This document shows positions 25,209-34,847 of a stretch of DNA of 64,000 bases, in pieces. The notes beneath the pieces are model-generated. The model did no database searches. It had not been told where the DNA came from and saw only the letters and a program-made list of their open reading frames with translations. The stretch covers positions 21,367 through 85,366 of the forward strand of contig CALBGP010000031.1 of NCBI GenBank assembly GCA_937892845.1, written 5' to 3'. Position numbers and translations under genes: made by a program. The stretch comes from an uncultured Eggerthellaceae bacterium. GTDB lineage: Bacteria; Actinomycetota; Coriobacteriia; Coriobacteriales; Eggerthellaceae. The first letter of the stretch is position 1; every line of letters starts with the position of its first letter.

Positions 25209-26930
25209 TTACATGCGCTGGGGAGCGGAGATGCCCAGGATGTTCAGCGTCAGAGCCATGACGGTGCGGACAGCGTCGCACAGTGCGAGGCGGGCCAGCT
25301 TGAGCTGCTCATCCTCGAGTTTGAGGACGGGGCACTCGGTGTAGAAGTGATGGAACAGGCCGGCCAGGTCCTGAGCGTAGTGGGTCAGGCGGTACGGAGC
25401 GCGGTCGCGGGCGGCAAGCGCAATCAGATCGCCGAACTCGCTCATCTTGCGCATGAGGGCAATCTCGGTGGGATCGGTCAGCAGGGACAGATCAACGTCG
25501 GCCGGGATGACCTCGTCGGCGATGGCATCCATATCCAGGTTGTCTTCGCCCGAATGACCGGAGAAGTCACGCAGCATCTTGCAGATGCGGGCATGGGCGT
25601 ACTGGTCGTAGTACACGGGATTGGAGTTGTCCTGCTTCTTGGCAACCTCGATGTCGAAGTCGATGGGCTGCTCAGTGGAACGGTCCAGCATCAGGTAACG
25701 GGTTGCGTCAACGCCGACCTCGTCGATGAGTTCCTCGAAGGTGATCATCTCGCCGGTACGCTTGGACATACGAACGGGCTCGCCGTCGCGGAACAGGTTG
25801 ACCAGCTGGCCCAACATGACCTCGAGGGCTCCAGGATAGCCCATGGCAGCCAGAACGGCGGCGACGCGGGCGATGTAGCCATGGTGGTCAGCGCCCCAGA
25901 TGTTGATCAGATGATCGAAGCCGCGCAGCTTCTTCCAGTAGTGGTAGGCCACGTCGGAAGCGAAGTAGGTGTAATCCCCGTCGGCCTTCTGCACGACGCG
26001 GTCCTTCTCGTCGCCGTACTTGGAGGAACGGAACCACACGGCACCGTCGGCATCGTAGATGTCGCCCTGCTCGCGCAGGTTGCCCAGGCAGAAGTCGAAC
26101 GGGCTCTTGCCGTCGAATTCGTCAGAGGGGATGTACATCTCGCGCTCGGACTGCCAACGCTCGAAATGGTTGCCGAAGCGCTCGCAGGTGCCCTTGATGC
26201 TCTTCATCATGTAGGCATAGCCGTACTCGCGGAATTCGACCATGCGCTCGTGCTCGTCCGCGTCGACCCACTTATCGCCGTCGCGCTCGATGAGCTCCTT
26301 GGCGATGTCGTTGACGTACAGGCCGTTGTAACCGCCTTCGGGCACCTCAGCCTCATGGCCGAGCTGCTGCAGGTAACGGGCTGCGACGGACTCGCCGAAC
26401 TTGTCCATCTGGACACCGTGGTCGTTGATGTAGAACTCCTCGAACACGTCGTAGCCGGCATGGCGCATGAGCGCTGCGGTGGCAGAGCCCAAAGCGGCCC
26501 AGCGGCCGTGGCCCACATGCATGGGGCCGGTGGGGTTGGAGGAGATGTATTCGATGTTGATCTTGCGCATGCCCTCGGGGATGGTGCCCTTGCCGTAGTC
26601 AGCACGCTCGGAGCGGACCTTGGCAATGACATCCTGCATGGCAGCGTTCTTCAGGTAGAAGTTGATGAAGCCGGGGCCTGCGATCTCAACCTTCTCGATG
26701 ATGCCGCCTTCGGGCAGGGCGTCAACGATGATCTGGGCAATCTCACGCGGGTTCATGCGGGCTTCCTTGGCGCATCGCATTGCAACCGTGCACGCCCAGT
26801 CGCCGTGGCCCTCATCTCGGGGTCGCTCCAGGGTGACAGCGGGGGCCTGAGCCACCGCAAGCTTGCCGGATTCAATAGCGGAATCCAGCGCTGTGCTGAT
26901 GATCTGAGTCAATTCCTCACGTGGTTGCAT
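25209..26930 (-). CDS. argS: Arginyl-tRNA synthetase
   Basis: A 573-residue class Ia synthetase that charges tRNA-Arg. SNPTGPMHVGHGRW is the HIGH-type motif, GADHHGYIARV the conserved mid block and RMSKRTGEMITF the degenerate KMSKS loop usual for ArgRS. The N-terminal Add1-like domain and the C-terminal anticodon-binding DALR domain, ending LNILGISAPQRM, are both complete. Start ATG 26930 follows GGAAGGATCC; a longer frame upstream begins in unlikely sequence. A single-gene unit with a probable extended -10 promoter near 27008. Confidence 0.97.
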   Translation of the reverse strand: MQPREELTQIISTALDSAIESGKLAVAQAPAVTLERPRDEGHGDWACTVAMRCAKEARMNPREIAQIIVDALPEGGIIEKVEIAGPGFINFYLKNAAMQDVIAKVRSERADYGKGTIPEGMRKINIEYISSNPTGPMHVGHGRWAALGSATAALMRHAGYDVFEEFYINDHGVQMDKFGESVAARYLQQLGHEAEVPEGGYNGLYVNDIAKELIERDGDKWVDADEHERMVEFREYGYAYMMKSIKGTCERFGNHFERWQSEREMYIPSDEFDGKSPFDFCLGNLREQGDIYDADGAVWFRSSKYGDEKDRVVQKADGDYTYFASDVAYHYWKKLRGFDHLINIWGADHHGYIARVAAVLAAMGYPGALEVMLGQLVNLFRDGEPVRMSKRTGEMITFEELIDEVGVDATRYLMLDRSTEQPIDFDIEVAKKQDNSNPVYYDQYAHARICKMLRDFSGHSGEDNLDMDAIADEVIPADVDLSLLTDPTEIALMRKMSEFGDLIALAARDRAPYRLTHYAQDLAGLFHHFYTECPVLKLEDEQLKLARLALCDAVRTVMALTLNILGISAPQRM

Positions 26931-27246
26931 GGGATCCTTCCTTACGTCCTGCGCCTCTAGGGCATCCGGCTTCGCCGAACACCCTGCTTTACACAATTAG
27001 TCCAGAGATTGTACCACGGTTGACAACGGCAAACAGAAATAATGGCTGTCCGACACAGCAAAACCAGCCGAAACCAACGAATACCCCCATTCGCGGTATG
27101 CGAATTACCACGTCGTGGGGATGCCGCCGCAACACCTCCTTCCTATTCTCATGCCATCGCATCGCTCAACGCAAAGATCGGCTCAAAGACCAAGCGGAGC
27201 CACCGAGAATGAATGCGAGAGGAAACGACAATCATAGGAGGGTCAC
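26931..27246. other. Divergent argS / FAD-reductase intergenic region
   Basis: 316 bp without a gene. On minus, TGGTACAAT (27016-27008) is an extended -10 for argS. On plus, two palindromes at 27089-27118 precede the reductase. TTGACA at 27020 has no good -10 at normal spacing. Confidence 0.5.
27089..27118. promoter_or_regulatory. Two adjacent palindromes upstream of the FAD reductase
   Basis: ATTCGC-GGTAT-GCGAAT (27089-27105) and CCACG-T-CGTGG (27108-27118). They are candidate operators for the LuxR-type regulator encoded beyond the reductase; this is inferred from symmetry and position only. Confidence 0.4.
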
Positions 27247-29139
27247 ATGAAAGACATGCACGCGGAACAGGGATTCACCCGCCGCAACTTCCTCAAGGGC
27301 GCAGGCGTCGCCGGAGCGGCCGCATTGGCCGGAGGACTCATCGCTGGCTGCAGCCCCAGCACCAATGAGGATTCCGCAAAAGCGGACGAACCGAAAGCCG
27401 AGTCCACGAACGGCTACGCAGCAGGCACCGATTGGCTTGGCGAAAAGCCTGAAATCAGCGACGACGAGATTGTCGAAACCGTCGAATGCGACGTTGTGGT
27501 CTGCGGTGGCGGCCACGCGGGCATCCAGGCCGCACTCGCTGCAGCCGAAGGCGGTGCATCCGTTGCCGTCATCGAGCAATCTCCCGAAGAAACCCGCAAG
27601 GTCAAAGGCGAAGACATCGGACACGTCAATTCGCAGTTCCTCATCGAGCGAGGCTTCGGCCCCTACAACGTCGGTGAAATTGTCCAGGAATTCGTCTTGC
27701 GCGGCGGCGGACGTGTGAATACCGAGGTCATCCGCAAGTTCGTGGCAAATTCCGGCGAAATGTTCGACCATGCTGCATCTCTTGTCAAATGGCCCGATGA
27801 CCGCATCAAGCTTGTCTCTGATGCAGACCCCTCAATCAGCCCGCTCGACGACAGCATGATCTGCATCCATCAGCCGGGCTTGGCGCTTGACGGAGACGTG
27901 GAATACCCGCTGTACCGTGGCGGATTCAAGACCTGGCCGTGCGTCGTGCAGTTCATGGGCACCATCCAGCATCAGCCCGTCGACGGCGTTGCCGCTCTGT
28001 CTCGCCTCGATGAGTTCCAGCAGTTCTCCATCCTCTCAGGCAAGGATCTCGGCGTCACCTGGCACTGCGGCGAAACGGCAACCGTGCTCACCCAGGATGA
28101 GAGCGGCGCAGTCACCGGCGTCATCTCCAAGGGCTCGGATGGCTACGTCAAGTATGTTGCGAAGAAGGGCGTAATCCTGTGCACGGGCGACTTCGGCGCC
28201 AATACGGATATGACCTGGCAGCTGCTCACCGAATACCGCGAATACAACGAGCGCATGGGTAAAGACCAGACCTCCCTGCAGGGACAGTCCGACTGCAACG
28301 GCGAAGGCCACAAGATGGGCTGCTGGGCCGGCGGATTCATCGAGGCAGGTCCTCGCGGCGCGATGAGCTTCGGAGGCGGAGCATCCGGACCGTGGGGCTC
28401 CAGCCCGTTCCTCTGGCTGAACTCCAAGGGTGAGCGATTCATGAACGAAGCTGCAATCGCCGACTCCATGGCAGTGGCAATCCGCCAGCCTTTGGGAGGA
28501 TTCACCCTGGTCACCGATGCGAATTACACGGAAACCCTGAAGAACTCCTCCCTCGACCATGGCTGCGCCAACTTCGGCCGCGAGGATTACTACACCGAGC
28601 TCGTCGAAGACATGGCAGCGGTTCCGGTCGATGATGCGAATGGCGGATCGGTCCGCATGTGCACGGTTGCTGAGCGCATGCCCTCCACGGTGTTCGCAGC
28701 AAGCAGCTTGGACAAACTCGCTGACATGCTCGGCTATGCGGGCGAAACCAAGGAAGCATTCCTTGCCAGCATCGAAAGGTACAACGAACTGTGCCATGCC
28801 GGCGAAGACAGCGACTTCGGCAAAGATGCAGTTCTCATGACCCCGATCGAGCAGCCGCCCTTCTATGGCTGCGGAAACAGCGCTCCGGGTGGCTTCGGTG
28901 GCAACAGCGGCACCATGGGCGTAAGCCTGGTCACGCTTACCGGCCTTGTCACCAACGGCGACCTCCAGGTCATCGACAAGGACTACAACGTCATCCCGAA
29001 CCTGTACGCCGCCGGAAACACGCTCGGCGGACGCTACGGCCTGCAATACACCACTCCCTTCGCAGGCAACTCGATCGGCATGGCAATGACGCACGGCCGC
29101 GTGGCAGGCAAGCTCATCACCGGACAAGAAGTCCTCTGA
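27247..29139 (+). CDS. Tat-exported FAD-dependent reductase (fumarate reductase/urocanate reductase-like)
   Basis: A 630-residue protein. The Tat signal has RRNFLK at 12-17 and a lipobox-like LIAGC at 31-35, so it is probably a lipoprotein on the outer face of the membrane. An FAD-binding motif GGGHAG (87-92) and blocks such as GERFMNE and NLYAAGNTLGG match the FAD_binding_2/flavocytochrome c family. No haem CxxCH domain or FMN-binding domain is present, so electrons must come from a separate partner. Start ATG 27247 follows ATAGGAGGG. Enzymes of this type in Eggerthellaceae reduce dietary or drug C=C bonds; the substrate here is unknown. The convergent LuxR-type gene is its likely regulator. 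Confidence 0.9.
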   Translation: MKDMHAEQGFTRRNFLKGAGVAGAAALAGGLIAGCSPSTNEDSAKADEPKAESTNGYAAGTDWLGEKPEISDDEIVETVECDVVVCGGGHAGIQAALAAAEGGASVAVIEQSPEETRKVKGEDIGHVNSQFLIERGFGPYNVGEIVQEFVLRGGGRVNTEVIRKFVANSGEMFDHAASLVKWPDDRIKLVSDADPSISPLDDSMICIHQPGLALDGDVEYPLYRGGFKTWPCVVQFMGTIQHQPVDGVAALSRLDEFQQFSILSGKDLGVTWHCGETATVLTQDESGAVTGVISKGSDGYVKYVAKKGVILCTGDFGANTDMTWQLLTEYREYNERMGKDQTSLQGQSDCNGEGHKMGCWAGGFIEAGPRGAMSFGGGASGPWGSSPFLWLNSKGERFMNEAAIADSMAVAIRQPLGGFTLVTDANYTETLKNSSLDHGCANFGREDYYTELVEDMAAVPVDDANGGSVRMCTVAERMPSTVFAASSLDKLADMLGYAGETKEAFLASIERYNELCHAGEDSDFGKDAVLMTPIEQPPFYGCGNSAPGGFGGNSGTMGVSLVTLTGLVTNGDLQVIDKDYNVIPNLYAAGNTLGGRYGLQYTTPFAGNSIGMAMTHGRVAGKLITGQEVL

Positions 29140-29148
29140 TCATATCAT

Positions 29149-29179
29149 GGGGATGAAGGCCCCCTCCCTCTTCATCCCC
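29149..29179. terminator. Hairpin between the convergent reductase and LuxR genes
   Basis: GGGGATGAAG and CTTCATCCCC form a 10-bp stem with an 11-nt loop, without a T-run. A second 12-bp perfect inverted repeat (29227-29238 with 29253-29264) lies inside the last codons of the LuxR gene. Confidence 0.6.
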
Positions 29180-29212
29180 GCCCCCCTCACAAGCGACCAA
29201 CACATGGTCCCG

Positions 29213-30721
29213 TCATTGGAACAAATCGAGAAGCTGGGTGCGAGAATGAACGCCCAGCTTCTCGTATATATGCTTGATATGGACCTTCACCGTTTCGCGG
29301 GAAACGAACAGTTCATCGGCAATGTAAGTCGAGCTTCGACCGCGCGCCAGAAGATTAAGCACCTCGCACTCCCTGGGAGAAAGCCCGCACGACAGACGAA
29401 GCTCCTCACACCGCCTGGCAATACCATCGCCAGCAGGCTCAGCCTCCATGCGGTCTTCCGCTTCAGAATCAATCCGAGCCCCATCGCTTACTGCCCCTGC
29501 CCCATCTGGCAGCACACCTTCACGGAAACCGAACAGCCGAGAAAACGCCCCGACCGCAAGCGCGACAAGGTAACACACGAACAGCAGCAGCGAAACCATG
29601 ATGGTGCCCTGCCCTGCAAGAAACGGGCCTGCAAGGGCGGCGACGGACAAGCTCACCGACAAGGCAACGACAGATCCGCCCACATGCATGGCGTCCCCGT
29701 CAACAAGAAGGATCCAAGCAAGATTTACCGAGAAGAACGCAAAGCCCGCACCCGTGATCAGGCCGAACAAGGGCCCTATGAACCCATCAGGAGAAACCGA
29801 AACAATACAGGGAATAGCGGGAAGAACAGCCATGATGGGGCAGAGGAAGAGAAGCATCCTTCCCAGACGGGCGGTATCCGTCGAGAAGAGAGACGATGCA
29901 GAAAGGCCCAACGACGTCAAAGCGAACCCGGCCATGATGCTCCGCGTGATAGACGACATATGGGTTGCGGTGTTCTCCTGCCCGGTACCCATCCACATGA
30001 AGCCCAGAACAACCGAGCAGATGCAAGCTCCAGACAAAATCGGCCACAACGACCCGAACCCGGATACGCTTTGCAGCGAGGACAGGGCATCGGAGCCGTC
30101 GCGCTGGAGGCAGTCGTCGTCTCCAGCGGACTTGAATCCTTTTCTGGCATGCAAAACGCATGCAACCGTGGAAACGAGCGGAGAGAACAGAAACAGCGCC
30201 GCCATGATTTCGCTGATGCCCAGGGAGAACACGAGAATCGACGCCAACGCGGCGAACGCAAACGCCAATGAGGTACATGTCAGAACAGACAGCACCGATT
30301 CTCCGGAGAGCATGCGACTCCACAGCGCAACATTTGCAACGCACCCGAATGACAGCAGAAACGATCCCGCAGCAAAGCACAGCGCACCGGCACTGAGCGG
30401 ATACGCCATGGCCACGACAAGAAACACCGCACCTGTCGCAAGAGGAATAAACGCAGCAAGCCACGGCCACGACGAAAGCCGGAAGCGATTGCGCGAGGCG
30501 ATGGCGACGATGCCGACGGCCAAACAGCCGATCATCGCGCCTGCGAAGAGCGGGACTTCGCCTCCTTCCGCACCCAACCTGGAAAGAGTCCCTGAGACGA
30601 ACATCCCGGCTGAAAGCAAAATCGCAACGCCATCGAACAGTCCCGCCGCCATGATTGCGGCATAGCCGATGATGCGCATCGCTGATACTTCCGATTCAGC
30701 CGCTGTGCGAGCGTCGGCCAT
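29213..30721 (-). CDS. Membrane-anchored LuxR-type transcriptional regulator
   Basis: About 502 residues: an MFS-like block of roughly 12 hydrophobic helices occupying about the first 400 residues, then a linker and a LuxR helix-turn-helix (LSPRECEVLNLLARGRSSTYIADELFVSRETVKVHIKHIY). This architecture is common in Eggerthellaceae beside respiratory-type reductases and is thought to sense small molecules at the membrane. Start 30721 is tentative (GGAGGG about 10 nt upstream); in-frame ATGs up to 30769 would add up to 16 residues. It is convergent with the FAD reductase, its presumed target. Confidence 0.88.
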   Translation of the reverse strand: MADARTAAESEVSAMRIIGYAAIMAAGLFDGVAILLSAGMFVSGTLSRLGAEGGEVPLFAGAMIGCLAVGIVAIASRNRFRLSSWPWLAAFIPLATGAVFLVVAMAYPLSAGALCFAAGSFLLSFGCVANVALWSRMLSGESVLSVLTCTSLAFAFAALASILVFSLGISEIMAALFLFSPLVSTVACVLHARKGFKSAGDDDCLQRDGSDALSSLQSVSGFGSLWPILSGACICSVVLGFMWMGTGQENTATHMSSITRSIMAGFALTSLGLSASSLFSTDTARLGRMLLFLCPIMAVLPAIPCIVSVSPDGFIGPLFGLITGAGFAFFSVNLAWILLVDGDAMHVGGSVVALSVSLSVAALAGPFLAGQGTIMVSLLLFVCYLVALAVGAFSRLFGFREGVLPDGAGAVSDGARIDSEAEDRMEAEPAGDGIARRCEELRLSCGLSPRECEVLNLLARGRSSTYIADELFVSRETVKVHIKHIYEKLGVHSRTQLLDLFQ

Positions 30722-31049
30722 CAATTCCGTCCCTCCATCCCGAATGCGGTTCCATTCCATAGCATTCATTTCGCGAATCTTTGCATTTTCCCATATCGAT
30801 TTTCTTTTGTCAGGCTCCCCTGAATAACGCCCGCAATTCCCGAAATCTTCCTACACCAACCGGACACATCGGACCATACGCAGTTTTGACGCAGAATGTC
30901 TGGAGGATATGGGGAAGAAACCGCCTGGAGGACGGATATCGACCGGGTCAGCGTATCATGGCGTGCGTTTTTCACCCGCCAGCCGGACCCGCACGCCTGC
31001 AACGAACCCCTCCAGACTGCCCGCCCGACTCCAAAACAGAAAGCTCCGC
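30722..31049. other. Divergent LuxR / AEC carrier intergenic region
   Basis: 328 bp with no supported gene. TTGACG near 30885 (plus) has no convincing -10 at standard spacing. I see no palindrome or repeat of note. Confidence 0.5.
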
Positions 31050-31988
31050 ATGGCATTTTCCGCAGTCCTCTCCCAAATGCTGGTCCTCACGTTCATCATC
31101 CTCATGGGATTCATAGCCCGCAAGCTCGACATCATGACCGACTCTTTCGACGGCACCCTCTCGCGGCTGGTGCTCGACATCACCCTGCCCTGCATGGTCC
31201 TAGGGTCGGTCCTTACGGCAACCGAAGCACCCAGCACGCAGGTCATAACCGACATCCTCACGTATTCATTCGCTGTATACGCCCTGATCATAGCCTTGTC
31301 GCTCATCATCCCGCGCCTGCTTTTCAGCCCCAAGGACGAACGCGGCGCATACTCGTTCATGATCACGTTCAGCAACGTGGGCTTCATGGGATTTCCCGTG
31401 CTCACCACCATATTCGGGCCCCACGCGGTGCTTTACGGCGCCATCTTCAACATCCCCTTCAACATCCTGATCTTCACCGTAGGCGTGCTCATGGTGGCGC
31501 GCGAAGGAGGAAGTCTGAAAAAGCGCCTGCTCTCCAATATGAAAAAACTCATCTCCCCCACGGTTGTCGCATGTGTCATAGCCATGGTGCTTGCCCTGTG
31601 CGGCGTCCATGACATGGGAACCATCGGCAAGGCATTCGAATCCATGGGAGCGCTGACCACGCCTGCCGCCCTGCTCATCATCGGCTCCTCTTTGGCCAAA
31701 TACTCGCCACGCGACATGCTGTCGAATTGGCGCTCGTACGCGATCGCTGCGATTCGCCTTCTGGCCGTGCCCGCCATCGTGCTCTTCGCGTTCCGCCCCT
31801 TCGTCAGCGATCCTTTGACCCTGGGGGTGATGGTGGTGCTGTGCGGCATGCCCGTGGCAACCAACGGTCTCATGCTGTGCTTGCGCTACAACGGCAACCT
31901 GAAAGTCATGACGCAAGGCGTCTTCCTCTCCACTGTGGCAAGCATCATCACCATCCCCTGCCTCTCGCTGCTGCTGCAACTGGTGTAA
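31050..31988 (+). CDS. AEC (auxin efflux carrier) family transporter
   Basis: A 312-residue membrane protein with about ten hydrophobic helices in the AEC pattern: an N-terminal LVLDITLPCMVLGSVL segment, a central hydrophilic loop, and the second bundle with TTPAALLIIGSSLAK and CGMPVATNGLMLC. Members export or import small carboxylates such as malate. ATG 31050 is taken because the hydrophobic start follows directly; the ribosome site (GAAAG) is weak. A longer open frame upstream has no membrane-protein character. Single gene. Confidence 0.88.
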   Translation: MAFSAVLSQMLVLTFIILMGFIARKLDIMTDSFDGTLSRLVLDITLPCMVLGSVLTATEAPSTQVITDILTYSFAVYALIIALSLIIPRLLFSPKDERGAYSFMITFSNVGFMGFPVLTTIFGPHAVLYGAIFNIPFNILIFTVGVLMVAREGGSLKKRLLSNMKKLISPTVVACVIAMVLALCGVHDMGTIGKAFESMGALTTPAALLIIGSSLAKYSPRDMLSNWRSYAIAAIRLLAVPAIVLFAFRPFVSDPLTLGVMVVLCGMPVATNGLMLCLRYNGNLKVMTQGVFLSTVASIITIPCLSLLLQLV

Positions 31989-32100
31989 CGGCGCACAGGC
32001 CCTGAGAGTCTTCTTTCCTATCGGTCCGGCGGGCGTTATCATATGGGAGAATAATCCCCGCGCAGACCATGCGCATCCCCGCCTGACCGAAGGAGGCACC

Positions 32101-32982
32101 GTGCTTGACTTCGACGCGGCTTGGAAGGAACTCCAAGCCATCCGACGACGTCCCGATGACAGCCTGCAGTGGACCAAGCGTGCGCCGCGCTATGACAGCA
32201 CCGACGCAAAGAACCTCTATGCCGAAGAGTTCCTGCAGCTTGCAGATGTCCGCGACGGCGAATCCGTCTTCGACATGGGCTGCGGAACCGGCGTGCTCTC
32301 CGTCCTGCTCGCCGAGCAGGGCCACCCCGTCACCGCCGCCGATTTCTCCGAAGGCATGCTGGCGAAGTTCTCCGAGAACATGGCCCATCGCGGCATTGCC
32401 GATGACGCAATCCGCCGCATCCTCATGAGCTGGGAGGACGATTGGTCGGCATTCGGACTTGAGCCCGATATGGTGGACGTGGCCTTCGCATCGCGCTCCA
32501 TCGCCGTGGCCGACCTGCGCACCGCACTTGCAAAGCTCACCGGCATCGCCCGACGTCGCGCCTGCATCACCATGACCACGGGCGTATCGCCGCGCGTGGA
32601 TCCGGCCGTGCTTCGCGCCTGCGAAATCCCGATGGTGGCATCGCATGACTACCTGTATGCCTTCGGGCTTTTGGCCCAAGCCGGTTTCGAGCCCACCGTC
32701 AGCTATATCCACTCGCAGCGCAAAGACACGTTCCCATCCAGGGAATCGGCCCTTGAAGACTTCTTCGCCATGATAGATTCGGGCGCGCCCGGGCTTGAGG
32801 GTGAAGAGCTTGAAGCGGCGCGCGGACGCATGGCCGCCTGGCTGGATGCGCATCTCATAGACAATCCGGATGCCGGCAAGCCCGACAAGAAGGGCCTTCC
32901 CCAAGGCCGGCTCGCCCTTGACGTGAACCGCATCGTCTCATGGGCGTTCATAGCCTGGGACACGACGAAAGGAACATTCTGA
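32101..32982 (+). CDS. Class I SAM-dependent methyltransferase
   Basis: A 293-residue protein with motif I VFDMGCGTGVLSVLL near residue 57 and the acidic strand AADFSEGM, which mark a Rossmann-type SAM methyltransferase. The C-terminal part carries no family-specific motif that I recognise. GTG start with GAAGGAGG 5 nt upstream. Its stop overlaps the FmdE gene start by 1 nt, and moeA and mogA follow, so it belongs to the molybdenum operon. The substrate is unknown; a role in Mo/W enzyme maturation is contextual inference. Confidence 0.85.
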   Translation: MLDFDAAWKELQAIRRRPDDSLQWTKRAPRYDSTDAKNLYAEEFLQLADVRDGESVFDMGCGTGVLSVLLAEQGHPVTAADFSEGMLAKFSENMAHRGIADDAIRRILMSWEDDWSAFGLEPDMVDVAFASRSIAVADLRTALAKLTGIARRRACITMTTGVSPRVDPAVLRACEIPMVASHDYLYAFGLLAQAGFEPTVSYIHSQRKDTFPSRESALEDFFAMIDSGAPGLEGEELEAARGRMAAWLDAHLIDNPDAGKPDKKGLPQGRLALDVNRIVSWAFIAWDTTKGTF

Positions 32983-33539
32983 TGCTGAAACGAACCTTCG
33001 AAGAGGACCTGAGACGCGCCGTCGCCTATCACGGGCATCTGTGCGCCGGCCAGATGAACGGAACCCGCATGGCCCGCTACGCGCTTGAATACTTCGGGAT
33101 CGAAGACCCCGACACCTTCCGCGACCTGGTCGTTTTCGTGGAATGCGACCGCTGCCTGGCCGATGCGGTGGGAACCGTGACCGGATGCACCATGGGGCGC
33201 CGCCGCCTGAAATGGATGGATTACGGCAAGATGGCCGCCACGTTTTTCAACATGCAGACCGGAGAGGCCATCCGTTTGATCAGCACCACCGAACGCTGCA
33301 CCAAAGACGATGACATGTTCGAATGGTTCGGCTCGCGAACCGATGAGCAGCTGTTCACCCTGCAGCACGTGAAGGTTTCCGTAGACGAGCAGCAGCTGCC
33401 GGGCGGACCGCACAGCCATGCGTTCTGCGACCGATGCGGCGAAGAGGTCACCGGCGGCCGTGAAGTCAAACGAGACGGCGAAACGCTCTGCCGAAGCTGT
33501 GCAGACGGCGGCTATTACCGTATCATCGATGCCGACTAG
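32982..33539 (+). CDS. FmdE-family protein with C-terminal zinc ribbon
   Basis: A 185-residue protein. The N-terminal FmdE domain shows YHGHLCAGQMNGTRMA and the conserved VECDRCLADAVGTVTGC cluster. A TraR/DksA-like zinc ribbon, CDRCGEEV... LCRSC, closes the protein. FmdE copurifies with molybdenum formylmethanofuran dehydrogenase in methanogens; bacterial homologues lie with Mo enzymes and cofactor genes, as here. ATG 32982 overlaps the methyltransferase stop (TGATG) behind AAAGGAA. A role in Mo/W delivery or pterin handling is plausible but unproven. Confidence 0.9.
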   Translation: MLKRTFEEDLRRAVAYHGHLCAGQMNGTRMARYALEYFGIEDPDTFRDLVVFVECDRCLADAVGTVTGCTMGRRRLKWMDYGKMAATFFNMQTGEAIRLISTTERCTKDDDMFEWFGSRTDEQLFTLQHVKVSVDEQQLPGGPHSHAFCDRCGEEVTGGREVKRDGETLCRSCADGGYYRIIDAD

Positions 33540-33593
33540 AAACGCAGTCCGATTTCCACCTGAATTCGAACTGCAGGAGAAAGGTACCTGACA

Positions 33594-34847
33594 ATGGAGA
33601 TGATTTCCCTCGAAGAGGCCCGGGTGCTGGTCTGCGCGAACGTTTCCGCCATGGATGCGGAAACCGTCGACCTGCTCGACGCCGCAGGTCGCGTGAGCGC
33701 GTCCGACCTGCAAAGCGACATGGACGTGAGCCCTTTCGCTCATTCCGCAATGGACGGATTCGCCGTCTTCAGCGATGACCTGGCTGCCGCGACGCCCGAT
33801 TCACCCGCCATACTCGACGTCATAGCCGAAGTGCCGGCAGGCTCGGTGTTCGAAGGCACGATGGGCCACGGGCAGTGCGTGCGCATCATGACGGGAGCCC
33901 CCACGCCGAAAGAGGCAGACGCCGTAGTGAAATACGAAATCGTCGATACGGTGGACGGCGACGGGCGCACCGGCAGCCGCGTGGCGTTTTCAGCCCCCGC
34001 CAAACCGGGCGACAACATCCGCGCGGCAGGCGAAGAGGCGAAAGCGGGCGAAACCATCGTGCGCGCAGGCGAGGTCATAGGCACGGCCGGCATCGGGTTT
34101 CTTGCCGGCTGCGGCGTGCTGCATGTACCGGTGCATCGCAAGCCCCGCGTTGCCGTCATAGCCATCGGCAGCGAATTGGTTGCCCCACCCGCCATACCGG
34201 GACCCGGCCAGATCCGCAACTCCAACAGCTACGCGCTGGCTGCATGCGCCCGCAGTGCCGGATGCATCGCTGACGTGATGCCCATAGTGCTCGATGACGA
34301 GGACGCCCTGGCGGATGCCGTGCTCTCCGCCACCGCCGACTACGACTTCATCGTGACATCCGGCGGCGCCAGCAACGGGGACTTCGACTTCATCAAGCCT
34401 GTTGTCGAACGCCTGGGGACACTGCTCATGACCACCGTCAACATGCGCCCCGGCAAAGCCCAAACGTTCGGAATCGTCAACGGAACACCCGTCTTCGGCC
34501 TGCCCGGAAACCCTGCCGCAGCCTATGTGGGATTCGAGATGATCATCCGCCCCGCACTGCGCAAGATGCAGGGATTCAGCGCGCTTACGCGACCTGCGGT
34601 TCACGCCCGCTTGACCGCCGACCGCAAGAAAAAGGACCCGCGCCGCATGTTCATGCGCTCAACCCTTACCAAGGCTGCCGACGGAACGCTTGAAGTGACG
34701 CCCGCCAAGAATCAGAGTTCTGGCTTGTTCGGCGTCATCCAGAAGACGAACTGCATGGCGGTCTTCCCGGAAGATGTGAAATTCCTTGAAGCAGGCAGCA
34801 TGGTCGAATGCATCCTGCTCGATGTTCCCGAGGAGGTTGTCCTGTAA
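33594..34847 (+). CDS. moeA: Molybdopterin molybdenumtransferase MoeA
   Basis: A 417-residue MoeA that inserts molybdate into adenylated molybdopterin. Marks are SAMDGFA (51-57), the beta domain near VRIMTGAPTPKEADAVV, the MPT-binding TSGGASNGDFDF, GLPGNPAAA in domain III, and the C-terminal beta-barrel domain IV. It is followed by mogA with a 1-nt overlap, so the MPT adenylylation and Mo insertion steps are encoded together. Start ATG 33594; ATG 33600 is also in frame. Confidence 0.96.
   Translation: MEMISLEEARVLVCANVSAMDAETVDLLDAAGRVSASDLQSDMDVSPFAHSAMDGFAVFSDDLAAATPDSPAILDVIAEVPAGSVFEGTMGHGQCVRIMTGAPTPKEADAVVKYEIVDTVDGDGRTGSRVAFSAPAKPGDNIRAAGEEAKAGETIVRAGEVIGTAGIGFLAGCGVLHVPVHRKPRVAVIAIGSELVAPPAIPGPGQIRNSNSYALAACARSAGCIADVMPIVLDDEDALADAVLSATADYDFIVTSGGASNGDFDFIKPVVERLGTLLMTTVNMRPGKAQTFGIVNGTPVFGLPGNPAAAYVGFEMIIRPALRKMQGFSALTRPAVHARLTADRKKKDPRRMFMRSTLTKAADGTLEVTPAKNQSSGLFGVIQKTNCMAVFPEDVKFLEAGSMVECILLDVPEEVVL

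Noticed and set aside
24549..26960. An 803-codon open frame on plus
   Set aside because: It runs from an alternate frame of the permease through the terminator and antisense to argS.
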